This document shows, piece after piece, positions 55,365 to 62,540 of a DNA stretch of 64,000 nucleotides. Every line of letters starts with the position of its first letter. Within the stretch, counting starts at the first letter, position 1. The stretch is from assembly GCF_003113895.1 (NCBI RefSeq), contig NZ_BDUD01000001.1, positions 4,450,262 to 4,514,261 of the forward strand. The letters are read 5' to 3'. Source of the stretch: Nostoc commune NIES-4072 (GTDB lineage: Bacteria > Cyanobacteriota > Cyanobacteriia > Cyanobacteriales > Nostocaceae). The position numbers and the translations under genes were made by a program. A model generated the notes under the pieces. The model did no database searches and was not told where the DNA came from. It saw only the letters and a program-made list of their open reading frames with translations.

Positions 55365-55604
55365 CTATACCTGTTCATAAGCAGCAATAAAATCATCCCG
55401 TGATATACCCGATTGAGTGCAGATACTTCTGAGGGTAGAACCTTTGATAAGTTTATGATTTGGCAAAGTTAAAGGAGTAGTTGTGCCATCAGGATTTTGT
55501 CTAATCATAGAAATATGCTCTTTTTCTCTAACTATTGAAAATCCAAAACCCTCAAGCACTTTAATTACTTTTGATTTAGGAGCATCAACAGGAAACTTTG
55601 CCAT
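55365..55604 (-). CDS. hicA: HicA mRNA interferase toxin
   Basis: 79-residue toxin with double-stranded RNA-binding-like fold. Seen: SKVIKVLEGFGFSIVREKEH with catalytic His30, MIRQNPDG and LTLPNHKLIKGSTLRSIC, all typical of HicA. Its ATG (55604) overlaps the hicB TAA stop by one base, so expression is coupled to the antitoxin. Confidence 0.95.
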   Translation of the reverse strand: MAKFPVDAPKSKVIKVLEGFGFSIVREKEHISMIRQNPDGTTTPLTLPNHKLIKGSTLRSICTQSGISRDDFIAAYEQV

Positions 55605-55822
55605 TAGATGCTTGCCTCTGCAACAAAAGCTTCGAGTATTAAAGATTCAGATTCTAGTACCGATTCTCCAAAAGTTTCGACATGAAACAAAATGGCCGAG
55701 CGCACATCATTTAGAGCTTCTTCATAAGTGTCACCTTCACCAACTACAATCCCTTGAATACCTAAAGGATAAGCAACATATCCATCAGCGTGCTTTTCCA
55801 CAATGATTTTGATATTTTTCAC
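55604..55822 (-). CDS. hicB: HicB-type antitoxin (short form)
   Basis: 72-residue partial RNase-H-like HicB domain: KIIVEKHADGYVAYPLGIQG, VVGEGDTYEEALNDVRSAIL. It lacks the C-terminal HTH or ribbon-helix-helix domain of long HicB, so DNA binding, if any, must come from another component. Start is GTG at 55822, only two bases after the stop of a small upstream gene. Confidence 0.93.
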   Translation of the reverse strand: MKNIKIIVEKHADGYVAYPLGIQGIVVGEGDTYEEALNDVRSAILFHVETFGESVLESESLILEAFVAEASI

Positions 55823-55824
55823 AG

Positions 55825-55998
55825 TTACTTCTTTTCAATTAATTTGACATCCAAAAGACAGCTAAAGCATTCTGTTCTACCCATTAAATAATTATTGTCC
55901 ATTTGCTCAATAGTCGGTAATAAGCCAAAAGGCTTACTAAAAAAGTGTTTGAGCATTTCTGCTTTGATTATTTTCTCGCCACTTTTAAAGTAAATCAT
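55825..55998 (-). CDS. Small 57-residue protein coupled to hicBA, unknown
   Basis: Open frame of 57 codons, ATG 55998 to TAA at 55825-55827, same strand as hicB and only two bases before its GTG start. The product begins MIYFKSGEKIIKAEMLKHFF and ends with CFSCLLDVKLIEKK; about eleven lysines, two cysteines, no membrane segment. I do not recognise a family. Tight spacing suggests translational coupling and a role with the antitoxin. Alternatively it is the C-terminal remnant of a longer lost gene. No strong ribosome-binding site was found. Confidence 0.6.
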   Translation of the reverse strand: MIYFKSGEKIIKAEMLKHFFSKPFGLLPTIEQMDNNYLMGRTECFSCLLDVKLIEKK

Positions 55999-56328
55999 GT
56001 CTACTGCGATCGCACGTAAAACGCAGCTATATACTAGTGGAGCCTCTGCTTGGGTGAAAACAGCAAAACAAGAGGTAGTATATTTTTGTAATTAGACTGC
56101 AAATAAAGGGCTTTAAAGCTACTCTTGTAATTAAAGAGCCTTGAGTCGGCTGTAATAAATTAAATTAGAAAACATATATTAGCCGAGTTTTACAGGCTGA
56201 TTTTGGACAATAATTCTTTAAAACTGATTTAATTGCTGAAAGCCCCGAAACTACGTAACTTATGTCCCTGAACTTGGAAAAAATGGACAATAATTCTTTA
56301 AAAGTGACAATAATTATTTAATGGACAA
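55999..56328. other. Region between hic module and tRNA-Ala with iterated motif
   Basis: 330 bases, no gene. The motif GGACAATAATTCTTTAAAA occurs at 56205-56223 and 56285-56303, a variant GTGACAATAATTATTTAATG at 56304-56323, and the inverse of the variant lies in the 57-codon gene (55881-55902). These may be operators for the hic genes or repeat debris. Confidence 0.6.
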
Positions 56329-56401
56329 TGGAGAATAACGGATTTGAACCGATGGCCTCTGCGGTGCGATCGCAGCGCTCTACCAACTGAGCTAATTCCC
56401 C
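56329..56401 (-). tRNA. trnA: tRNA-Ala(CGC)
   Basis: 73 nucleotides. Acceptor GGGGAAT/ATTCTCC includes the G3-U70 pair that marks alanine tRNAs; D-arm GCTCAGTTGGTAGAGC; anticodon stem CTGCG/CGCAG with loop ATCGCAC and anticodon CGC at 56366-56368; T-loop GGTTCAAATCC with one T-T mismatch in the T stem; discriminator A. The HIP1 octamer GCGATCGC (56366-56373) covers the anticodon and part of its stem. Confidence 0.9.
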
Positions 56402-56466
56402 AAAATCTATGCTAAGTCAAGAGTAATATTACTCATTAACTCAATACACTATCACCATAGAGTATT

Positions 56467-57195
56467 CTAACATTCAGTTGCCGATGGCTGAGGCTGTTTT
56501 TGAGAATAAACCTTCTGCACCCGTTCGAGTTCCAAATCACTGAGATAGTCAACAGTCCAGTTACAGCAGCGCTGGAGCATGTGGAATGGGTAAGTATTCG
56601 CTACACCTACAACTTGCATGTGCGATCGCTTCGCCGCTTCGATACCTGCTGGAGTATCTTCAATTGCCAGACATTCATGCGGTTGAAGATTCAAATCGGG
56701 ATATTCTTTATTTAGGCGTTTCACTGCCAGTAAATAACCATCCGGTTCTGGTTTACTGGTGGTAATATCATCACCTGCGACGATAATTTTAAAATGTTCA
56801 GCCAGTTTAGCTCGATTGAGTACCAATTCTATTTCTTGACGAATAGCGCCACTAACTAATCCTAGTTTCAGATTCCGCGATCGCACCTGAAAAATTAAAT
56901 CTTCTACACCTGGATATAAAGGCAGTTTCTCGATTTTCTCTAGTTCCACCACATAGGCTTGGGCTTTGCGGTACAGCAGCTGAGTTAAATAGCTTTCGTT
57001 AGCGACTCTACCACGATTAGCGAGTAGTTGCCCAAAACAAGCGCGATCGCTGCGTCCTAGAGAAGCTTGACGCTCACTCACCCGTTGGGGTTGGAGATTT
57101 TCTTCAATGAGAATCTCATCTATCAGTTGCAGGTGGATTGGCTCATCGTTAATGATGACACCATTAAAATCAAAGAGAACTGCCTTTAAACTCAT
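56467..57195 (-). CDS. HAD-superfamily hydrolase (PGMB/CbbY-like) with DxN motif
   Basis: 242-residue HAD phosphatase/phosphomutase-like protein with an alpha-helical cap. Motif I reads VLFDFNGVI: the nucleophile Asp9 is present but the usual second Asp is Asn11. Motif II SGA (LGLVSGAIRQEI), motif III Lys in TTSKPEPDGYL and motif IV LAIEDTPAGIEAAKRS are normal. Starts at ATG 57195, overlapping the stop of the upstream methyltransferase by four bases, so the two are coupled. Substrate unknown. Confidence 0.88.
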   Translation of the reverse strand: MSLKAVLFDFNGVIINDEPIHLQLIDEILIEENLQPQRVSERQASLGRSDRACFGQLLANRGRVANESYLTQLLYRKAQAYVVELEKIEKLPLYPGVEDLIFQVRSRNLKLGLVSGAIRQEIELVLNRAKLAEHFKIIVAGDDITTSKPEPDGYLLAVKRLNKEYPDLNLQPHECLAIEDTPAGIEAAKRSHMQVVGVANTYPFHMLQRCCNWTVDYLSDLELERVQKVYSQKQPQPSATEC

Positions 57196-58076
57196 GCCCT
57201 TATGCCAAATGCTGGAGATCCAAGTCCCTCCAAATCATTATCTATTGATGTGGGAATATACCGACGGATATTTTCGCTTGCTATTGGTTTAACGCCGCTA
57301 GTTACCTGATTTATCCACCATACATCGTGCGATCGCACAGCTTCAAATCCGGCTGCACCCATATTCGCCTCTACGCTACCAGCAGCATACTCACGAATAT
57401 ATGGCTCCTCAAAAACATCATTCAGCCATTCTAACTGACGCAGAGTCTTCTGATTCTCATCTAGAATTAATACTTGTCCTCCAGTTACCAGCAACCGGAA
57501 GCTTTCCCGTAGAATTGCTAGAGATACTGTATCTGGTGTTTCGTGGAATAGCAAAGAAGCTGTCACTAAGTCAAATGTTGCATCTCTGAAACTAGTTTTT
57601 TCAGCATTCCCATGTCGCCAGACTATATCTAAACCAGCATTTCTAGCTTTATCTTCTGCCCTTACCAGCATATAAGGTGATAAATCCAAACCAATAACTT
57701 CCGCTTCGGGGAAAGCTTGCTTTAACATTAAAGTAGTGGAACCTGTACCACAGCCTAAATCAAGTATGCGTCGTGGTTTTACCTTGACGGCATCAACTAA
57801 AGCCTGACGGACAATAGTTTCATTCGGTGGCAGAACATATTGGGTAATCGGATCGTAACTAACTGCTGCACCGTAATTAAGATATCCGCCTGTAACACCG
57901 TGAAAATTTTGACTGCTGTAGTACGCCGGAATTATCACATCATCTCGTCGATAGCGATCGCACTCTTTCTCCCAGTCAATACTATCAGCGTAAAGCCGTA
58001 ACCCGTCTTCATCAATCAAAAGACGTACTACAGGGGATAAAAAACGTTCCCAGATTGTATCTTGACGCACTGCCAT
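57192..58076 (-). CDS. SAM-dependent methyltransferase, class I
   Basis: 294-residue methyltransferase. Motif I ILDLGCGTGSTTLMLKQAFP (about residues 104-123), acidic loop VIGLDLSPYML, and motif IV region FDLVTASLLFHETPD. The N-terminal 60 residues (ERFLSPVVRLLIDEDGLRLY) form an extra helical part. Substrate unknown; resembles cyanobacterial lipid- or quinone-type methyltransferases. Upstream partner in a two-gene operon with the HAD protein. Confidence 0.85.
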   Translation of the reverse strand: MAVRQDTIWERFLSPVVRLLIDEDGLRLYADSIDWEKECDRYRRDDVIIPAYYSSQNFHGVTGGYLNYGAAVSYDPITQYVLPPNETIVRQALVDAVKVKPRRILDLGCGTGSTTLMLKQAFPEAEVIGLDLSPYMLVRAEDKARNAGLDIVWRHGNAEKTSFRDATFDLVTASLLFHETPDTVSLAILRESFRLLVTGGQVLILDENQKTLRQLEWLNDVFEEPYIREYAAGSVEANMGAAGFEAVRSHDVWWINQVTSGVKPIASENIRRYIPTSIDNDLEGLGSPAFGIRA

Positions 58077-58174
58077 ATTCTGTCAGAATTTTAAGGAATT
58101 ATTTAAACAGAGTAATTTTCTTTACAAATTTTAATACATTTAGTAAGCATCTGCTGTCACTCTGTGGTAATAAC

Positions 58175-58203
58175 TTGACACCTGTAATCTCGTTTATTAC
58201 AAT
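58175..58203 (+). promoter_or_regulatory. Sigma-70-type promoter candidate upstream of rtcB
   Basis: TTGACA (58175-58180), 17-base spacer, TACAAT (58198-58203). The spacing and near-consensus boxes make it the clearest promoter in the window. Transcription would begin about 58210, giving a leader of about 300 bases before rtcB, or a separate small RNA. Confidence 0.5.
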
Positions 58204-58363
58204 TGTAGTATAAATAGGGGTTCTTCAGATTTACGAAAATTAAGCAAGCCAAATTAAAGACAATACAATCTTTAAATTGCTACAACTAACTAGTGGTCTG
58301 TCCCATTAATTTTGTGGGGCTACTAGTAGTATGTCAAGTTTAAATTGATGGGTAAGCAAGCTA

Positions 58364-58412
58364 GTAGTAAAGACTTTAGTCCTTATTTTATAAGCACTAA
58401 AGTGCTTACTAC
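58364..58412. repeat. Small inverted-repeat element
   Basis: Ends GTAGTAA/TTACTAC enclose two smaller palindromes, GACTTTAGTC and GCACTAAAGTGC. No coding capacity; fits a tiny interspersed palindrome family of Nostoc genomes. Confidence 0.7.
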
Positions 58413-58518
58413 AAACTATAGAAAATTACTAGATAATGGCTTATAAGTCATACAGATAATTATCAGTACAATATACCCAATCCAAAATCTAAAATTTAAA
58501 ATCCAAAATAAAAAAATT

Positions 58519-59700
58519 ATGCCCTACGAAAAGTTAGAAATTACCACACCAGCACCCGTCTTATCCTGGGCAAATCACTCTTTGGGCCCAGAAGAAACTA
58601 AAATGGCAAAGAATGTAGCATCGTTACCATTTGTGTTTAAGCATGTCGCATTAATGCCAGATGTTCACTTAGGAAAAGGTGCTTTAGTGGGTTCTGTAAT
58701 TGCAACCAAAGAAGCGATTATCCCAGCTGCTGTGGGCGTGGATATTGGTTGTGGGATGAGCGCTATCAAAACATCATTTACCGCCGAACAACTCGAAGGT
58801 AAACTAAAGAAAATCCGCCTGGATATTGAAGCAGCAATTCCTACTGGATTCAACGAAAACAAAGACGTTGAAAAATCTGTCAGCAATTGGCAACTTTGGG
58901 ATGATTTTAAAGACTTGCATCGCGGCGTGCAAGACTTACAAGGTAAAGCAATGAAACAGATGGGTTCTCTGGGTGGAGGAAACCATTTTATTGAAGTGTG
59001 CCTTGATACAGAGAATCAAGTTTGGCTAATGCTGCATTCTGGTTCGCGTAACATAGGCAATAAACTAGCCCAGTGCCACATTCATACAGCCAGAGAATTA
59101 GCAAAGATGGCAGGTAATAAATTGCCTGACCCTGATTTGGCTCACTTTGTCGCTGGTACGCCAGAATTTCAAGCATACTGGCATGATTTGCAATGGTCAC
59201 AAAACTATGCGCGTGTCAACCGCGATGTGATGATGGCGCGTTTTAAGCATATTGTCGAGAAGCATTTAGCAGGTGGGAAGGCAACTAAGCCTTTATTGCA
59301 GGTTAATTGTCATCACAATTACGCCGAAAAAGAAGTGCATTTTGATGAGGATGTTTACGTTACTCGTAAAGGCGCAGTCCGCGCCCAGACTGAAGATTAT
59401 GGGATTATTCCTGGTTCGATGGGTGCAAAGTCTTTCATCGTTAAGGGTAAAGGTAATGCCCACAGTTTTTGTTCTTGTTCTCATGGTGCAGGGCGTTTAA
59501 TGTCAAGAAATAAGGCAAAAAATGTTTATACACTGGATGATTTAATAGAGCAAACAAATGGCGTAGAATGCCGTAAAGATGAGGGTGTATTAGACGAGAT
59601 TCCTGGTGCTTATAAGCCGATAGAACAAGTTATGAGTAATCAAGCTGATTTAGTTGAAATTGTAGCAACACTTAAGCAAGTTCTTTGTGTAAAAGGATAA
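58519..59700 (+). CDS. rtcB: RtcB RNA ligase
   Basis: Joins RNA 2',3'-cyclic phosphate (or 3'-phosphate) and 5'-hydroxyl ends using GTP and Mn2+. Seen: MPDVHLGKGALVGSVIAT, Cys79 in VDIGCGMSA, GSLGGGNHFIE, and the guanylylated His322 in CSCSHGAGRLMSR. 393 residues, typical of the short bacterial form. No archease or rtcA adjacent. Possible substrates include tRNAs or mRNAs cut by RNase toxins, several of which are encoded in this window; that link is speculative. Confidence 0.96.
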   Translation: MPYEKLEITTPAPVLSWANHSLGPEETKMAKNVASLPFVFKHVALMPDVHLGKGALVGSVIATKEAIIPAAVGVDIGCGMSAIKTSFTAEQLEGKLKKIRLDIEAAIPTGFNENKDVEKSVSNWQLWDDFKDLHRGVQDLQGKAMKQMGSLGGGNHFIEVCLDTENQVWLMLHSGSRNIGNKLAQCHIHTARELAKMAGNKLPDPDLAHFVAGTPEFQAYWHDLQWSQNYARVNRDVMMARFKHIVEKHLAGGKATKPLLQVNCHHNYAEKEVHFDEDVYVTRKGAVRAQTEDYGIIPGSMGAKSFIVKGKGNAHSFCSCSHGAGRLMSRNKAKNVYTLDDLIEQTNGVECRKDEGVLDEIPGAYKPIEQVMSNQADLVEIVATLKQVLCVKG

Positions 59701-59740
59701 ATTTGTAGGGAATATCCTAATTTGGCAAAAAAATGAGAGA

Positions 59741-59757
59741 GGGCAAATAATTTGCCC
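59741..59757. terminator. Bidirectional terminator
   Basis: GGGCAAA/TTTGCCC stem with TAA loop, T-run downstream on the plus strand, between the convergent rtcB and restriction-modification genes. Confidence 0.85.
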
Positions 59758-59766
59758 TTTTACAGT

Positions 59767-62322
59767 TTATTCTGTTTCCAAATCTCTATCTACTTTGTAA
59801 GCTTGTAATAAGTATTCTCCATTAAAGTGAATAAGATGAGTAGAATCTTCAGCAACCCAAACATCGGTTTCCCAAGCAATTTCAGCCAAATACTCTACCA
59901 TCGCTTTCCGGCTTAAAAAGGTTGTTACCATTACAAGAGGAATTTTTATATCAGCAAAAATAACTTCAAGCTCTTTCTTTCGTTTAGGGTTAATTGGCCC
60001 ATGAGAAGTTACGGCTTCAATTAAAACTAGCCAATTCTTTTTAAGATGATGGATAATCACATCAGGCATTTTCCCATGAGAATCAACAGTAATGCCTAAA
60101 TCTCTCAATGCCACTTCATTAAAATAAGCAAATTTCTCATCTGTATCACCAACATAAATCAATTTTCCTCCAGGTGTAAAACGTTCTGCAAACTCCTTAA
60201 TAATCTTCTCAATCAGAATATTCTGTCCACCTGGAGATAGAGTTTTTACGTTCCCTTCAATCACAATAGGTATACGTGATAATTCCCGCTCCTGAGCATA
60301 TCGTTTTTTCAAGGTTTCAACTGAAGCAAGGTAAGTGCCAAGGCTCTTTTTCCATTCAGTAGTTTTATAAGTACGTAATAGCTCAAGGGCACTTTCTTCA
60401 ATCTTATATACCGTTTTTGGACTGTTAATGGCGCGGTCAGGAGCATCTGGATTTGCAATTATTAAAGCTGCGTCTAAGAATTGATGGACTGTTTGGCGAC
60501 AAACAGTTTCCCGCGTATTAGGTTTATATCTTTTGCCATAGTGCTGTGCCATAAATTCCATCATTGGTGTAATTCCCATTAAGGGAGATGCAGCAGCGTT
60601 CCAAGAATCAGTTGGTTTTAAGTTAATTAGAGCCAAAAGGGTTAAGGCTGAACGTTCATTAAGTTGTGCCCGTGGAAGCCCAAGTTCAACTAGTATTTGT
60701 AGTGCTTCATCAATACGGGTTTTAATTATTAAGGGGTTGTCTTCAGATTGATTGCTCATACTCAGTAGCTTTTCTTGCACAAGTTGATCAATTTCTTTCT
60801 GTGATGGGAAATGCTCAGTAATACATAGCCCCAAGGTTATTAGCTGCGATATTGTAGGATATTTTAAATTACGTAAATCAGTGGCATTAACCTGAGTATG
60901 ACCATTAAATAAACGAAAAAATATGTCTACGAGGCTAAAGTTAAGATAAGCAGTAAGACCGCGTGCTAGGGTAAGATTGAGTCCCCTTCCGCCCTTGTGA
61001 AAATAATTCAGATGATTTTCAAAACCTACCCAATAACAATCAATCTGATTAGCATCATATACAACAGCAACCACTCGTTTTTTTTCCTCCTTTGAGGAGA
61101 ATCGTTTGGTCAATACATAATTTTCATTTGGTACTAGAAGAGAGACTGTTTTTTCTGTATGTACTAGAGCTTGGTGTTTTCTAGTTACCTTTGGATACTC
61201 AACATATCCTCCTGAGAAATTCAATGGATAAATCAAAGGAACAGAGTTTTTTTCTGGCATTAAACACAGATATTCTTTGGCGCGAAAATCTACAACACGT
61301 CCCGTTGATACGGTCAATTCAAGGTCTTTTAATGTGCAGGTAAAATTTGCCATTTGTCGAATGACCTGCTGACTTAGTGTATCTGGGATAATGTGGATGA
61401 ATTGTTGCGAATCGTGCGGATGAACTATCTCTGTATAAGGTAAGTAATTTGACAGAATAAAATCATCATCAACGCCCGAAGTTGTATTGATAAGTACATT
61501 GTCAAATTTTAGTTTTTGTTTGACAGCATGAGTGATAATTGTTTCCTGCAAAACTTCATCATCACTAAAAGCTTCCTGTCTGGATTCAAATATATGTATT
61601 TGGTCTAAAGCCATCATTTCTAAAAACATTCTGCGGAAGTCTCTAAAATATGGCCCATTACAGAAACTACGCGGCGAGATAGCTACAAGTTCCCCTTTTG
61701 ATTCAAGAAGTTGAACTGTAGCAGCCATAAAACCTGTATATAAATTGCTGCCTTCTAATCCTATAGAACGTAACAAAGTACGAACTTTGGAATGAGCGTT
61801 AATTTTCAAATATGGGGGATTGAGAATAGCGTGGGTAAATTTGCAATTGTCAAACTTATCGAAGAAACTAGGCTGAAGAACTCTGACAGCATCCTCAATA
61901 AAATCCCTATTCCGAATCTCATAATTTAAAGAGATCCCAGCTATTTGACATTCTCTGGCACATAATTTTAATGTCTGATGCAAATACGCAATCAGAAACG
62001 GATCAATTTCATAGGCAACAATATCTAAATTGGCTGGGCGTCGTTTCCTTTGACAAAGGTTAGCCACAAAAGCTGCAAGTAATGAGCCAACTCCTGCTCC
62101 AGCATCAAGTAGAGATATTTGAGGAAGATCAAGCTTCCTAAACATCCCAGCCATTAATTCTGCTACTGGAGCAGGAGTCAAAAATTGTCCCAGTTTTCCC
62201 TTCTGTTTTTGCTCCTGTTTCAAGTTCGCAGCAATCCTCAGAAGGTCTACTTCACCAAGTAAATTTCTGGCAGAACATTTCGACAAGCTTTTAAATTGCA
62301 ACGGCTTGTAATAATAGTCCAA
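59767..62322 (-). CDS. Fused DNA methyltransferase - PstI/BsuBI-type restriction endonuclease
   Basis: 851 residues joining two enzymes. The N-terminal two thirds are an adenine-N6 methyltransferase: motif X KLGQFLTPAPVAELM, motif I ISLLDAGAGVGSLLAAF and motif IV ILNPPYLKI (about 165-173). The C-terminal third is a BsuBI/PstI-type endonuclease: YVGDTDEKFAYFNE, GKMPDVII (750-757), LVLIEAVTSHGP (Glu769 region), AWETDVWVAE and THLIHFNGEYLL, with metal-site candidates Asp754 and Glu769. By homology the target could be CTGCAG. The frame opens at TTG 62322. Normally these activities are two genes. Confidence 0.9.
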   Translation of the reverse strand: MDYYYKPLQFKSLSKCSARNLLGEVDLLRIAANLKQEQKQKGKLGQFLTPAPVAELMAGMFRKLDLPQISLLDAGAGVGSLLAAFVANLCQRKRRPANLDIVAYEIDPFLIAYLHQTLKLCARECQIAGISLNYEIRNRDFIEDAVRVLQPSFFDKFDNCKFTHAILNPPYLKINAHSKVRTLLRSIGLEGSNLYTGFMAATVQLLESKGELVAISPRSFCNGPYFRDFRRMFLEMMALDQIHIFESRQEAFSDDEVLQETIITHAVKQKLKFDNVLINTTSGVDDDFILSNYLPYTEIVHPHDSQQFIHIIPDTLSQQVIRQMANFTCTLKDLELTVSTGRVVDFRAKEYLCLMPEKNSVPLIYPLNFSGGYVEYPKVTRKHQALVHTEKTVSLLVPNENYVLTKRFSSKEEKKRVVAVVYDANQIDCYWVGFENHLNYFHKGGRGLNLTLARGLTAYLNFSLVDIFFRLFNGHTQVNATDLRNLKYPTISQLITLGLCITEHFPSQKEIDQLVQEKLLSMSNQSEDNPLIIKTRIDEALQILVELGLPRAQLNERSALTLLALINLKPTDSWNAAASPLMGITPMMEFMAQHYGKRYKPNTRETVCRQTVHQFLDAALIIANPDAPDRAINSPKTVYKIEESALELLRTYKTTEWKKSLGTYLASVETLKKRYAQERELSRIPIVIEGNVKTLSPGGQNILIEKIIKEFAERFTPGGKLIYVGDTDEKFAYFNEVALRDLGITVDSHGKMPDVIIHHLKKNWLVLIEAVTSHGPINPKRKKELEVIFADIKIPLVMVTTFLSRKAMVEYLAEIAWETDVWVAEDSTHLIHFNGEYLLQAYKVDRDLETE

Positions 62323-62355
62323 AATTATTATAGATTGTTCATAAAAAATTTAAGT

Positions 62356-62448
62356 TAGGACTTACGCACACTCTACGAATTCTCGGCGCTCTTGGCGTCT
62401 TGGCGGTTCGAGAAATTAAGCTTTTTAGCAATTTTTGCGTAAGTCCTA
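62356..62448. repeat. 93-bp MITE with 13-bp perfect inverted ends
   Basis: TAGGACTTACGCA at 62356-62368 and TGCGTAAGTCCTA at 62436-62448. No coding capacity. This end sequence is widespread in cyanobacterial genomes as a miniature inverted-repeat element. Confidence 0.9.
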
Positions 62449-62468
62449 TAAGTGTATGTATTATTTAT

Positions 62469-62516
62469 TGTTAGCGCTACTCTACGAAAAACTGCTGCTC
62501 GCTGATAGCGCTAACA
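62469..62516. repeat. 48-bp inverted repeat beyond the E2 gene
   Basis: Perfect TGTTAGCGCTA/TAGCGCTAACA ends (62469-62479, 62506-62516) around a loop with GCTGCTCGC. It lies 25 bases past the stop of pdhC and could act as its transcription end or be another small element. Confidence 0.75.
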
Positions 62517-62540
62517 TTTAAATTTGGTGTCTTTTCAAAA

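Larger units (their letters stand above)
58077..58518. other. Divergent gap upstream of rtcB
   Basis: 442 bases without a gene. Contains a strong promoter-like pair (58175-58203), a segment with a TGTCCCATTAATTTTGTGGG palindrome-like motif (about 58301-58320), a 49-bp inverted-repeat element (58364-58412) and short AATCCAAAATCTAAAAT repeats before rtcB. Confidence 0.65.
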
